Shown here in pieces: positions 38,696 through 48,115 of a stretch of 64,000 nt of DNA. This DNA comes from Ureibacillus composti (GTDB taxonomy: Bacteria > Bacillota > Bacilli > Bacillales_A > Planococcaceae), in assembly GCA_030348875.1 (NCBI GenBank), contig JAUCEP010000002.1, positions 4,258,501 through 4,322,500 on the forward strand, written 5' to 3'. The translations under genes and the position numbers were made by a program. How positions within the stretch are numbered: position 1 is the stretch's first letter; every line of letters begins with the position of its first letter. The notes below the pieces were generated by a model that saw only the letters and a program-made list of their open reading frames with translations, ran no database searches and was not told the origin of the DNA.

Positions 38696-39664
38696 TTAAT
38701 TAAAAAAGTCTATGATATCTGATACACCACTTGGGATTAAACTAGTAAATTCTAATACAAATTCAGCAATTTCACTCATTTGGCCTAATCGTGTAAGAGG
38801 AGTTAATTCTACTAAATTCTGTACTTCCAATAAATCATTAACGATTTTTTGAATGGCAACAATTAATGCGTATTCCTTCGCATAACGAAAAGCCTTTTGT
38901 TCCATCAACTGTTGATATAATATACAGATCTCCCTAATTATAAAATCATCTGTTGCAGCTAAGGCTAAAATACCGATAAAAGGATAATGTATTCTTTTTA
39001 CTTTAATATTTTGTTTATTTAATTCCTTCCTTAGTTGAAGAATATATTGAACTAGTAATGCATTATAGTCTGTACTATAAATCGTCATAATTTGACTTAA
39101 CGCTTGTAAGTGATTCCCTACAGTAAATTGGTGTTTCTTCAATTCTAAATAATAACGCTGTATTGTTTCAGCACGTTGACCTATTGAATCTTCTTGAACA
39201 CTAGTTTGTACAACAACATAGGGAATATCTTCTTTTGAAGTTAAAAAAGGTTGATGGCGATTCATTTCATCGAATAAGTTTTTAGCTCTTCTTGCATGTT
39301 CAAGAGAACCCTCTTGTAAAAATAGCGCACCTAATATGCGGAAAGACGATTGTTTGAATTTCACATCTGCCAATAGACTGTCATGATTATTTATTTGCTT
39401 TATTGCTGTATGTATATCTTTTTCTTCCATTAGGTAAGATGCTAATTTGTAACTCATGACTGATTCAAGCTGCAACGAGAATGACTTTTCCTCATTAATA
39501 ATCTCCATTACCTTTCTTAACATAACACCACTAAATTGCTTTTTATTTATTGTGTATTTACTAGCTAATGACATGGCTAAATGTTGGTTAGACCCATGAC
39601 CCATATAATTAATTACACGATCATAATTTGCTTGGAATTGCTTTGAAAATTGTTCGTCATTCAT
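38696..39664 (-). CDS. DUF4003-like all-helical protein
   Basis: A 322-residue soluble, helix-rich protein with no signal peptide and no catalytic motif that I can see. The pattern (NQHLAMSLASKYTINKKQFS; SVMSYKLASYLMEEKDIHTAI; AEYALIVAIQ) fits the DUF4003 family of Bacillales, whose function is unknown. Alternating short helices could form a TPR-like solenoid as in Rap/AimR regulators, but no HTH is present. ATG at 39664 with AGGAGTG 7 nt upstream. It stands alone. Confidence 0.6.
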   Translation of the reverse strand: MNDEQFSKQFQANYDRVINYMGHGSNQHLAMSLASKYTINKKQFSGVMLRKVMEIINEEKSFSLQLESVMSYKLASYLMEEKDIHTAIKQINNHDSLLADVKFKQSSFRILGALFLQEGSLEHARRAKNLFDEMNRHQPFLTSKEDIPYVVVQTSVQEDSIGQRAETIQRYYLELKKHQFTVGNHLQALSQIMTIYSTDYNALLVQYILQLRKELNKQNIKVKRIHYPFIGILALAATDDFIIREICILYQQLMEQKAFRYAKEYALIVAIQKIVNDLLEVQNLVELTPLTRLGQMSEIAEFVLEFTSLIPSGVSDIIDFFN

Positions 39665-39746
39665 TTTTCATCACTCCTACTTTCTTCTACGGTTAAAGAA
39701 ATCTTTAGTTTCAAAAAATAACTAAATCTTTTCAAAGTGTAATCCT

Positions 39747-39788
39747 AAAAAAATACCCTAAAGGCGTTAACTTCCTACCTTTAGGGTA
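39747..39788 (-). terminator. Terminator of the ALDH-DUF779 operon
   Basis: TACCCTAAAGG and CCTTTAGGGTA, an 11-bp perfect stem, followed on the minus strand by seven T. Confidence 0.88.
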
Positions 39789-39795
39789 ACCATTT

Positions 39796-40155
39796 TTATG
39801 AAATTTTTAATTCTTCTCTTTCTTCAGAAGTAAACACTCTTGACCGTGTTAAAAAGCGCTTCCCTTCAACACCTTCTAGTGAAAACATTCCTCCGCGACC
39901 ATCCACCACATCAATAATTAATTGCGTGTGTTTCCAATAGTCGAATTGACTTTTATGCATATAAAACTTAGCACCACCAATTTCGCCTAACAGGATATCT
40001 GCATCTCCAATAAGTAAATCCCCATCCGGATAACACATAGGAGATGAACCATCACAACAACCACCTGATTGGTGAAACATAACTGGTCCATGTTTTTCTT
40101 TTAATTGCTCAATGAGTGCAAGAGCGGCATCCGTAGCAACAACTCTTTCAACCAC
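39796..40155 (-). CDS. DUF779 domain protein
   Basis: A 119-residue protein of the DUF779 family, with the invariant HQSGGCCDGSSPMC motif (about 29-42) that looks like a metal or redox site, and YWKHTQLIIDVVDGRGGMFSLEG. Established association: members are encoded beside aldehyde dehydrogenases, as here (19 bp downstream). Function unknown. The GTG at 40155 has GGAGG 7 nt upstream; a TTG at 40161 is too close to it. Confidence 0.85.
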   Translation of the reverse strand: MVERVVATDAALALIEQLKEKHGPVMFHQSGGCCDGSSPMCYPDGDLLIGDADILLGEIGGAKFYMHKSQFDYWKHTQLIIDVVDGRGGMFSLEGVEGKRFLTRSRVFTSEEREELKIS

Positions 40156-40174
40156 TTGCAAGCCTCCTTTTAAA

Positions 40175-41710
40175 TTAGAAGAAGCCTAATTTGTTTGGAT
40201 TATAACTTACTAACAGGTTCTTAGTTTGTTGATAATGTTCTAACATCATTTTGTGGTTTTCTCGTCCGACTCCTGACATTTTATAACCACCAAATGCAGC
40301 ATGGGCAGGATATTGGTGGTAACAGTTTGTCCAAACTCGGCCCGCTTCAATTTCACGACCGAAACGATATGCTGTATTCATATCACGCGTCCATACACCT
40401 GCACCTAATCCGTAAAGTGTATCGTTTGCAATTTCAAGCGCTTCTTCTTTTGTTTTAAAAGTTGTTACTGCAACAACAGGACCGAAAATTTCCTCTTGGA
40501 AAATTCGCATTTTATTGTGACCTTTAAATACAGTTGGTTTAATATAATATCCGTCTGAAAGATCACCTTCTAGGCTATTGCGTTCTCCGCCAATTAAGCA
40601 TTCTGCGCCCTCTTGTTTTCCGATTTCTAAATACGATAAAATTTTCTCCATTTGTTCTGATGAAGCTTGAGCACCCATCATTGTCGTTGGGTCAAGTGGG
40701 TTTCCTGTTTTAATTGCTTCTACACGCTTTAATGCACGTTCAATAAACTTTTCGTAAATTGATTCTTGAATAAGCGCACGAGAAGGGCATGTACAAACTT
40801 CCCCTTGGTTTAACGCAAATAATACAAAGCCTTCAATTGCTTTATCTAAAAATTCATCGTCAGCGTCCATAATATCTTCAAAGAAGATGTTAGGAGACTT
40901 ACCACCTAGTTCAAGTGTGACTGGAATAATGTTTTGAGAAGCATATTGCATAATTAATCGACCAGTTGTTGTTTCACCCGTAAACGCAATTTTCCCTATA
41001 CGCGGATTTGACGCTAAAGGTTTACCTGCTTCTAAACCAAAGCCATTTACGACGTTCACGACACCTGGTGGTAATAGGTCTTCAATTAATTCCATTAAAA
41101 CTAAAATCGAAGTTGGTGTTTGTTCAGCTGGTTTTAATACAACGCAGTTACCCGCCGCTAAAGCAGGAGCTAATTTCCAAACTGCCATTAATAATGGGAA
41201 GTTCCAAGGAATAATTTGCCCCACTACCCCAATTGGTTCATGGAAGTGATAAGCTACTGTATCATTATCAATTTGACTTATGCTTCCTTCTTGTCCACGT
41301 ACAACACCTGCAAAATAACGGAAGTGATCTATTGCTAATGGTAAATCGGCATTTAATGTTTCACGAACCGCCTTACCATTTTCCCATGTTTCAGCAACTG
41401 CTAGCTTTTCTAAATTCTCTTCGATACGATCTGCAATTTTATTTAAAATAACCGCTCTTTCAGCAGCAGATGTTTTACCCCATGATTCTTTAGCTGCATG
41501 AGCTGCATCTAACGCTAACTCTATATCTTCTTCTGTTGATCGTGCAACTTTTGTAAACACTTTTCCTGTCACAGGAGTTACGTTGTCGAAGTATTGTCCT
41601 TTTACTGGTGGTGTCCATTCACCGCCAATATAGTTATCATAACGTTCTTTAAAGTTTACTACTGCACCTTCTGTATTTGGGAATGCATAAGACAATGTTA
41701 ATACTGACAT
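40175..41710 (-). CDS. Aldehyde dehydrogenase (AldB/ExaC acetaldehyde type)
   Basis: NAD(P)-dependent aldehyde dehydrogenase, 511 residues. [20 protein letters not shown], the catalytic Glu in LELGGKSPN (about 268) and the catalytic Cys in [11 protein letters not shown] (about 306) are intact. The sequence fits the acetaldehyde/long-chain AldB-ExaC group rather than BetB. ATG at 41710 with AAGGAGAGG upstream. It forms an operon with the DUF779 gene. I looked for a sigma-54 promoter (common in this group) and did not find a convincing one. Confidence 0.9.
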   Translation of the reverse strand: MSVLTLSYAFPNTEGAVVNFKERYDNYIGGEWTPPVKGQYFDNVTPVTGKVFTKVARSTEEDIELALDAAHAAKESWGKTSAAERAVILNKIADRIEENLEKLAVAETWENGKAVRETLNADLPLAIDHFRYFAGVVRGQEGSISQIDNDTVAYHFHEPIGVVGQIIPWNFPLLMAVWKLAPALAAGNCVVLKPAEQTPTSILVLMELIEDLLPPGVVNVVNGFGLEAGKPLASNPRIGKIAFTGETTTGRLIMQYASQNIIPVTLELGGKSPNIFFEDIMDADDEFLDKAIEGFVLFALNQGEVCTCPSRALIQESIYEKFIERALKRVEAIKTGNPLDPTTMMGAQASSEQMEKILSYLEIGKQEGAECLIGGERNSLEGDLSDGYYIKPTVFKGHNKMRIFQEEIFGPVVAVTTFKTKEEALEIANDTLYGLGAGVWTRDMNTAYRFGREIEAGRVWTNCYHQYPAHAAFGGYKMSGVGRENHKMMLEHYQQTKNLLVSYNPNKLGFF

Positions 41711-42146
41711 GTGTTAAGCCTCTCCTTTTCACCGATTAGTCATATTCAATACCTTCAACACTCAAATTGCCCCAAGTTATGAAAAAGGTATTTGTATAAA
41801 ATATGAATTAGATTTCTAAAATATAACTAGCTAATCTAGTTTTTTACCATAGATTAATAGAAAACTTTTCGACAAAAATTCGCGCATGTTAGGAAGCAGA
41901 TTTATCCAGTCAGGTCTTAACATCACCAAATCAAGATGGTTAGGTCTTATTAAATGTAATAAAATAGGTAATGTGAATTTCACTTTATTTCATTAAAACT
42001 AGTTTAGAAATCATAAAGGAACGATAAAACTTAGAGTAATAGCCAATTCTGCACCCATACAAATAATAATAAAATACTTATTTTTTCTGTCTTCCAAAAA
42101 CGACACTTTACTATATACTAAAAACATTAAAAAGATAGGAGTATTT
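41711..42146. other. Intergenic region between divergent ALDH and rluF genes
   Basis: 436 bp without a gene. It has a direct repeat AGGTCTTA at 41912-41919 and 41942-41949 (30-bp period) and, on the plus strand close to rluF, a TATACT with a poor -35 (about 42114). Nothing else stands out. Confidence 0.4.
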
Positions 42147-42854
42147 ATGCGAATTAATAAATATTTAAGTGAAACTGGAATTGTTTCCCGACGTGGAGCG
42201 GACAAGTGGATTGAAGAAGGGCGAATTACCATTAATGGTGATTTAGCCTCAGTCGGAAGTCAAGTAAACGAAGGTGATGTTGTTTGTGTAGATGGCAAAC
42301 CAGTAAAAAAAGAAGAAGAACTTGTGTATATTGCTTTAAATAAACCGGTTGGAATTACAAGCACTACAGAAAAACATATAGAAGGAAATGTTGTTGACTT
42401 TGTTGGCCATTCAAAGCGTATTTTTCATATTGGACGCCTAGATAAAGAATCAGAAGGCTTATTACTTCTCACAAATGACGGTGATATAGTAAACGAAATA
42501 CTTCGCGCAGAAAATCACCATGAAAAGGAATATATCGTTAAGGTAGACAAACCAATTACCGACCAATTTTTAAAGCGAATGTCATCAGGGGTTAAAATTT
42601 TGGATACTACGACTTTGCCATGTAAGGTAGAGAAAATATCTTCTCATGTATTTAAAATTATTTTGGAACAAGGACTAAATCGCCAAATTCGCCGTATGTG
42701 TTCTGCTCTTGGCTATTCAGTGAAACGTCTACAACGCATACGCATTATGAATATTCATCTAGGTAATTTAAAGGTTGGTAAGTGGCGAGACTTAACTGAA
42801 AAAGAAAAAGCGGAATTATTTAAGCTACTTGACTATAAACCAAAAGGTAAATAA
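42147..42854 (+). CDS. rluF: 23S rRNA pseudouridine synthase RluF
   Basis: RsuA-family pseudouridine synthase; in E. coli RluF modifies U2604 of 23S rRNA. It has 235 residues: an N-terminal S4 domain ([20 protein letters not shown]), the catalytic motif [18 protein letters not shown] with the nucleophilic Asp (about 98), and LNRQIRRMC (about 177). Similarity to E. coli RluF is strong throughout ([32 protein letters not shown]), but the basic C-terminal tail of the E. coli protein is missing. ATG preceded by AGGAG. Stands alone on the plus strand. Confidence 0.88.
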   Translation: MRINKYLSETGIVSRRGADKWIEEGRITINGDLASVGSQVNEGDVVCVDGKPVKKEEELVYIALNKPVGITSTTEKHIEGNVVDFVGHSKRIFHIGRLDKESEGLLLLTNDGDIVNEILRAENHHEKEYIVKVDKPITDQFLKRMSSGVKILDTTTLPCKVEKISSHVFKIILEQGLNRQIRRMCSALGYSVKRLQRIRIMNIHLGNLKVGKWRDLTEKEKAELFKLLDYKPKGK

Positions 42855-42910
42855 TCCAATCACCTTTTAGCAAGTTTATTTAAAGTAAAAAGACTTATTA
42901 ATCCTATTAA

Positions 42911-42948
42911 AAAAAGCGGGGAGCCACATTTTTGACTCCCCGCTTTTT
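42911..42948. terminator. Bidirectional terminator between rluF and livF
   Basis: AAAAAGCGGGGAG and CTCCCCGCTTTTT, a 13-bp perfect stem between convergent genes, with T-runs on both strands; it touches the livF stop codon. Confidence 0.92.
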
Positions 42949-43655
42949 TATAACCCACCAAGGTATGCTGCTTTTACCTGTTCACTTTCTTGAAGTTCCT
43001 TCGCTGTACCCGATAAAACAATTTTACCTGTTTCTAACACATACGCACGATTTGCAATAGAAAGTGCCATATTTGCATTTTGTTCAACTAATAAAACAGT
43101 TGTTCCTTGTTCATTTACCGTCTTAATAATTTCAAAAATCTTCTTAACTACTAATGGTGCCAATCCCATTGATGGTTCATCCATTAATAACAGTTTGGGC
43201 TTTGCCATTAACGCACGACCCATAGCTAACATCTGTTGTTCCCCACCAGACAATGTCCCTGAGAGTTGCTTCTTTCTCTCATCCAATCTAGGAAAGAGTT
43301 CATAAATATAATCTATATCTTTTTTTATACCATCACGATCGTTTCGTAGGTAGGCTCCCAGCTCTAGATTTTCCTCAACTGACATATTGGAAAATACACG
43401 GCGACCTTCTGGAACATGAGAAATACCACTTTTCACTATGGATTGCGCTTGTTTTCCGGCAATTGATTGTGTTAGGTATAAAATATCCCCATTCTTTGGT
43501 TTTAACAGGCCAGAAAGCGTTTTTAATAGTGTTGATTTCCCAGCCCCATTTGCACCAATTAACGTAACAATTTCCCCTTCATTTACCTCTAAGGAGACGT
43601 CTTTCAATGCATGGATATTGCCATAAAAGACATCGATGTTATTCACTTTTAGCAT
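42948..43655 (-). CDS. livF: Branched-chain amino acid ABC transporter ATPase LivF
   Basis: One of two ATPases driving Leu/Ile/Val import. The product from ATG 43655 (MLKVNNIDVFYGNI) is 235 residues, the usual length. Walker A GANGAGKST (about 36-44), signature LSGGEQQM, and Walker B LLLMDEPSMGLAP are present. The open frame reaches 43736, but the added segment overlaps livG and is not conserved. It starts one base after the livG stop. Confidence 0.94.
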   Translation of the reverse strand: MLKVNNIDVFYGNIHALKDVSLEVNEGEIVTLIGANGAGKSTLLKTLSGLLKPKNGDILYLTQSIAGKQAQSIVKSGISHVPEGRRVFSNMSVEENLELGAYLRNDRDGIKKDIDYIYELFPRLDERKKQLSGTLSGGEQQMLAMGRALMAKPKLLLMDEPSMGLAPLVVKKIFEIIKTVNEQGTTVLLVEQNANMALSIANRAYVLETGKIVLSGTAKELQESEQVKAAYLGGL

Positions 43656-43656
43656 C

Positions 43657-44436
43657 TTAATCAACAACCTCCTCACCAAGGTATGCTTCAATAACCTTTG
43701 GATTATTACGAATTTCAGTAGGCGTACCATCCGCAATTAATTGACCATGATCTAGTACGTAGATGCGTTCACAAATACCCATAACTAAGTGCATATCGTG
43801 TTCAATTAATAAAATCGTTAAACCAAATTCTTTTCGAATGAATGCAATAAGCTCCATTAAGTCATGTGTTTCTTGTGGATTCATCCCTGCTGCTGGTTCA
43901 TCTAACAACAGTAATTTAGGGTTTGCAGCTAATGCACGAGCGATTTCTAGACGTCTTTGCATCCCGTATGGTAAATTTTTTGCTAATTCATCTTTATAAA
44001 CATCAAGACCAAATATTTTAAGAAATGCTAACGACTCTTCTTCCATCTTCTTCTCCCCAGAAAAGTGACTAGGAAGTCGAAATATAGATGAAACAATTGA
44101 GTGCTTAGCTAAATTATGATTTGCTACTTTAACATTATCAAGTACTGAAAGATCCTTAAATAAACGAATATTTTGGAATGTACGGCTAATACCTAACTTT
44201 GTTACTTGATATGGTTTAAGCCCATTAATTTTTTTACCATCAAACGTAATTGCCCCTTCAGTTGGTTGATATACACCTGTTAACATATTAAAGGTTGTTG
44301 TTTTTCCAGCACCATTAGGTCCGATTAATCCAATCAGTTCTCCTTTATTCAGGTACATATTGACATTTTGAACGGCCTTTAATCCACCAAATTGAATTCC
44401 CACATTTTCAGTTTTTATAAGAAGGTTATTGGTCAT
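43657..44436 (-). CDS. livG: Branched-chain amino acid ABC transporter ATPase LivG
   Basis: The partner ATPase, 259 residues: Walker A GPNGAGKTT (about 36-44), an insertion with SRTFQNIRLF typical of LivG, signature LPYGMQRRLEIARAL (LSGGQ variant), and Walker B LLLLDEPAAGMNP. The C-terminal LivG extension (EIRNNPKVIEAYLGEE) is present. Its ATG overlaps the livM stop (ATGA). Confidence 0.94.
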   Translation of the reverse strand: MTNNLLIKTENVGIQFGGLKAVQNVNMYLNKGELIGLIGPNGAGKTTTFNMLTGVYQPTEGAITFDGKKINGLKPYQVTKLGISRTFQNIRLFKDLSVLDNVKVANHNLAKHSIVSSIFRLPSHFSGEKKMEEESLAFLKIFGLDVYKDELAKNLPYGMQRRLEIARALAANPKLLLLDEPAAGMNPQETHDLMELIAFIRKEFGLTILLIEHDMHLVMGICERIYVLDHGQLIADGTPTEIRNNPKVIEAYLGEEVVD

Positions 44437-45371
44437 GCTTTAGAACCTCCCTTTTTCCCTATCTTGAATAAATCAGTAATTTCCTTTGTCCCCATTAACC
44501 CCGTCGGACGATAAAGCATAACTAGAATTAAAACTAAAGAATAAATAATCATGCGCGTCTCAGGGAAGTTAGCCAAATAAGTTGAAACCACTGTTAAGAG
44601 TATAGCTGCAAGAACTGATCCTGAAAGGCTTCCTAAACCACCTAAAACGACATAAATTAGAATATCGAAGGATTTTAGGAATCCGAAAGTTGTTGGCTGA
44701 ATGATATAAAAGTTGTGTGCATAAATTGCTCCTGCCAGTCCTGCAAAGAACGAGCCAATTGCGAATGCAATAACTTTATAATAAGTTGTATTAATTCCCA
44801 TGGCATCTGCAGCAATTTCATCTTCACGAATTGCAATACACCCTCGGCCATGGCGAGAATTTGTAAAGTTGGAAATGACCAAGATGGTAATGACTACACC
44901 AATAAATGCATATGTCCAAGTTGACATATGATTTACAACCATCCCAGCAGCTCCACCAACATAATCAACATTTAGAAAGACAATACGAATAATCTCCGCA
45001 AAACCTAATGTTGCAATCGCTAGGTAATCCCCTTTAAGTCGTAATGTTGGAATCCCAACTAATAAACCGGCTAATGCAGCAACAACTGCTCCTATTAAGA
45101 TTGCAATTGGAAACGGTAATCCTAGTTTCATTGTTGCAACTGCACTTAAGTAAGCACCTACCGCTAAAAATCCTGCATGCCCAATTGAAAATTGACCAGT
45201 GATACCTATTACGATATGTAAACTAACCGCTAACATAATGTTGATACACATTGTGATCAGCATATTTTGATAATATAGATCGAGTAATTGCATCGAGATT
45301 AATAGTTGTACAACTGCATAGATTACTAGTGCTAACAGACAATAGCCCCAAAAACTCTTAGACTTTTTCAT
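44433..45371 (-). CDS. livM: Branched-chain amino acid ABC transporter permease LivM
   Basis: Integral membrane permease, 312 residues, about eight to ten transmembrane segments. The LivM motif GQFSIGHAGFLAVGAYLSA (about 60-78) and the cytoplasmic coupling loop GRGCIAIREDEIAADAMGIN (about 180-199) are typical. It pairs with LivH upstream; spacing from livH is 11 bp. Confidence 0.93.
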   Translation of the reverse strand: MKKSKSFWGYCLLALVIYAVVQLLISMQLLDLYYQNMLITMCINIMLAVSLHIVIGITGQFSIGHAGFLAVGAYLSAVATMKLGLPFPIAILIGAVVAALAGLLVGIPTLRLKGDYLAIATLGFAEIIRIVFLNVDYVGGAAGMVVNHMSTWTYAFIGVVITILVISNFTNSRHGRGCIAIREDEIAADAMGINTTYYKVIAFAIGSFFAGLAGAIYAHNFYIIQPTTFGFLKSFDILIYVVLGGLGSLSGSVLAAILLTVVSTYLANFPETRMIIYSLVLILVMLYRPTGLMGTKEITDLFKIGKKGGSKA

Positions 45372-45382
45372 ATACCAGTCAC

Positions 45383-46258
45383 CTACACTTTCTCACGGGC
45401 GTTCTTACCGAAAATACCCGATGGTTTCAAGATTAAAATTAAAATTAAAATGACAAATGCCGCAGCATCGCGCCATAATGAATAACCTAACGCACTAACA
45501 ACCGTTTCAACAACACCTAATACAAGTCCACCAACCATGGCTCCCGGAATACTACCAATACCACCTAATACAGCAGCAACGAATGCCTTCAATCCTGGTA
45601 ATACGCCCATTAATGGATCTATTTTTGTATAATACACTCCGAAAATAACACCTGCGGCACCTGCTAGAGCAGAACCAATTGCAAACGTAGCAGAAATGGT
45701 ATTATCTACGTTAATTCCCATTAATCTAGCAGCATCTGCGTCATGGGATACAGCACGCATTGCCTTTCCAATTTTTGTTTTGTGAACGATAAATTGTAAT
45801 AAGATCATTAAAACAACCGTTACACCCAAAATGAAAATCGATTGTGTGCTAATATTTGCTCCTAATATGGAAATAGATTTATTCGGTAAAACTCCTGGAT
45901 ACGCTTCTGGCGACGCTCCGCGGAAGAAAATCACCGTATACTCAATCAATAATGAAACCCCAATAGCTGTAATTAAAGCAGCAATACGTGTTGCATTTCT
46001 TAACCGTTTGTATGCCACACGTTCAATAATGACCCCAAGTATTGCACAAACGACCATTGAAATGATTAATGCTGGGAAGAAGCCCATATCCCATCGTGCA
46101 ATGGCATAAAATCCTATAAACGCACCAAGCATAAATACATCACCATGCGCGAAGTTAATTAGCTTGATAATTCCGTAAACCATCGTATAACCCAATGCAA
46201 TTAATGCATAAATACTACCAAGGGAAATACCGTTTACTAGTTGTTGCAACCATTCCAT
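45383..46258 (-). CDS. livH: Branched-chain amino acid ABC transporter permease LivH
   Basis: Second permease, 291 residues, about eight transmembrane segments. It begins MEWLQQLVNGISLGSIYALIALG and has the family's KLINFAHGDVFMLGA and coupling loop KAMRAVSHDADAARLMGIN. It is separated from livK by 288 bp that carries a terminator, so the permease and ATPase genes are probably expressed at a lower level than the binding protein. Confidence 0.93.
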   Translation of the reverse strand: MEWLQQLVNGISLGSIYALIALGYTMVYGIIKLINFAHGDVFMLGAFIGFYAIARWDMGFFPALIISMVVCAILGVIIERVAYKRLRNATRIAALITAIGVSLLIEYTVIFFRGASPEAYPGVLPNKSISILGANISTQSIFILGVTVVLMILLQFIVHKTKIGKAMRAVSHDADAARLMGINVDNTISATFAIGSALAGAAGVIFGVYYTKIDPLMGVLPGLKAFVAAVLGGIGSIPGAMVGGLVLGVVETVVSALGYSLWRDAAAFVILILILILKPSGIFGKNAREKV

Positions 46259-46505
46259 AAACTATCACTCCCTTTACTAAAAGTCTTATTTTCACTACTA
46301 TATTGCAAGACTGTTGCGTTATTCCTTTTAATCAAATACGTTTTGGTGTATTTGTGACTGTCAAGGTTTCAATCTCCATTGAATCGTAATACCTTATGTC
46401 TTCCACTCTCTTTATAGAAATGGAAGACTTCTGCTGAATAAAGTTAAAACGTTTATCTTATTCTTGTAAATTATTTATTTTCTCTATAAGTAATGAAAAA
46501 GGTAA

Positions 46506-46533
46506 AAAAGGGAGGCCGGCTTGCCCCCCTTTT
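46506..46533 (-). terminator. Attenuating terminator between livK and livH
   Basis: AAAAGGGGGGC and GCCTCCCTTTT, 11 bp with one G-T mismatch/wobble, followed on the minus strand by TTACC. It lies right after the livK stop and explains excess binding protein over transporter. Confidence 0.8.
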
Positions 46534-46546
46534 GGTTAATAATTTT

Positions 46547-47758
46547 TTAAGGATTAACTTTAGAGTTGAACGTTTGATTGCCGTCTACGAATTCTAGAAC
46601 TGTTGCTGTTTTTACTGGGTTGTGTTTTTCATCAACTGAGAATGTACCTGTTATTAAGTTTAAGTCTTTTGTTTCAGCTAAAGCCTTTTGAATTGCTTCA
46701 CCATCAGTAGAACCTGCTCTCTCAATTGCATCTTTAATATAGAAAACAGTATCGTAACCAAGAGCGTGGAATGCATTTGGTGCCTCGTTATGTTTCGCTT
46801 TAAATGCTTCTACGAAACTTTGAATTTTCTCATCTGGATCATTAGAAGAATAGTGGTTTGTAATAAACGTGTTATTTAATGCTTCTGCCCCAGCTAATTC
46901 AATTAATGTTGGAGAATCCCAACCATCAGCACCCATAAGTGGTACATCAATGCCTAATTCACGTGCTTGTTTAACAATTAAGCCTACTTCTTCATAATAA
47001 CCAGGGATGAAAATAAATTCTGCACCTGCTGATTTTAGACGAGTTAAAGTTGATTTAAAGTCTGTATCTTTTGCAACATAAGCTTCTTCAGCTACAACTT
47101 TCCCACCATTAGCTTCGATTTGTTCTTTGAACGAAGCAGCTAGACCTTTAGCATAATCTGAAGAGTTGTCAGCATAAATTGCTACATTTTTAGCTCCTAG
47201 TTCGCCTGTTGCAAAGTTCGCTGCTACAATACCTTGGAATGGGTCAATGAAACATGTACGGAATGCATACTCATTAATTGAACCATCTTCATTTTCAGTT
47301 ACGTTTGGTGCAGTTGCTGCAGCTCCAACAACTGGAATTTTATTATCGTTCGAAATTTGAACCGTCGCTAGCATGTTACCCGAAGTTGCTGGACCAATCA
47401 TTGCAGCAACTTTATCTTGTGTTGCTAGTTTAATAGCTGCTGCTGTTGCTTCTGAGTTTTCTGATTTATTGTCTACTTTAATAAGTTCGATTTTTTTGCC
47501 ATCAATTCCGCCTGCCGCATTGATATCTTCTACAGCTAACTCAGCTCCAGTAGCAATTGATGAACCGTATGAAGCTACTGCACCAGAAAGTTCTAAGTTT
47601 GCTCCAATTTTAATTACTTCACTACTATCACCTTCAGAAGCGCCCCCGCTTTCAGAAGTACCTCCTTCTGAACTGCTACAACCTGCTAATGCACCTAAGA
47701 TTAATGAAGATGCTAAAAAAATCGATGAGAATCTCTTTAATGAACCTTTTTGTGCCAT
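46547..47758 (-). CDS. Branched-chain amino acid-binding lipoprotein
   Basis: Extracytoplasmic substrate-binding protein of the LivJ/LivK family, 403 residues. A lipoprotein signal ends in LAGC (Cys27 lipidated), followed by a Ser/Gly/Glu-rich linker (about 28-48) and the two-lobe type I periplasmic-binding fold (IKIGANLELSGAVASYGSS; GPATSGNMLA; KNVAIYADNSSDYAKGL). ATG with GGGGG upstream. It heads the liv cluster. Ligand preference cannot be read from sequence with certainty. Confidence 0.93.
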   Translation of the reverse strand: MAQKGSLKRFSSIFLASSLILGALAGCSSSEGGTSESGGASEGDSSEVIKIGANLELSGAVASYGSSIATGAELAVEDINAAGGIDGKKIELIKVDNKSENSEATAAAIKLATQDKVAAMIGPATSGNMLATVQISNDNKIPVVGAAATAPNVTENEDGSINEYAFRTCFIDPFQGIVAANFATGELGAKNVAIYADNSSDYAKGLAASFKEQIEANGGKVVAEEAYVAKDTDFKSTLTRLKSAGAEFIFIPGYYEEVGLIVKQARELGIDVPLMGADGWDSPTLIELAGAEALNNTFITNHYSSNDPDEKIQSFVEAFKAKHNEAPNAFHALGYDTVFYIKDAIERAGSTDGEAIQKALAETKDLNLITGTFSVDEKHNPVKTATVLEFVDGNQTFNSKVNP

Positions 47759-48062
47759 AATTTTTACCCCCGAATGTTTAATCTCAAATAAATATTAGAT
47801 ATTTCAGATAATTATAAATAATAGATTAGGAAACCGCAATAGAAAATCTAAATATTCAGAAATATAACGAAATACTAATATCTTCTCTATTTTCCTACTG
47901 TATTTTAAAACATTCTACCTATTTAGTCTAGTCTGATTTGTTAATATTTTTAGAATAATTAGATTCAAATATATAAATAACTTGTGATCAACTTAATTGA
48001 AGTCAATTATTATACAAGTACATAAGTATAACAATTAGATAATCAGCTCTACTAAGCTATCA
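47759..48062 (-). other. livK upstream region
   Basis: About 300 bp, very AT-rich, no gene. A possible promoter is minus-strand TAGACT-17 bp-TAAAAT (near 47905). No riboswitch recognised. CodY control would be expected for this transporter, but I could not identify a convincing CodY box by eye. Confidence 0.3.
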
Positions 48063-48097
48063 AAATAAAAAATCTACTCACTATAAGCGAGTAGATT
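48063..48097 (-). terminator. Terminator of the histidine kinase gene
   Basis: AATCTACTC and GAGTAGATT with a 9-nt loop, followed on the minus strand by TTTTTATTTTG. Confidence 0.85.
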
Positions 48098-48115
48098 AAA
48101 ATATATCTAGCATCT

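Noticed and set aside
41711-41800. Sigma-54 type promoter before the aldehyde dehydrogenase
   Set aside because: A GGGGCAATTTG stretch is present, but the GG/GC -24/-12 spacing is not met.
47373-47798. 141-codon plus-strand ORF opposite the binding-lipoprotein gene
   Set aside because: Antisense shadow of a well-supported CDS; no start signals.
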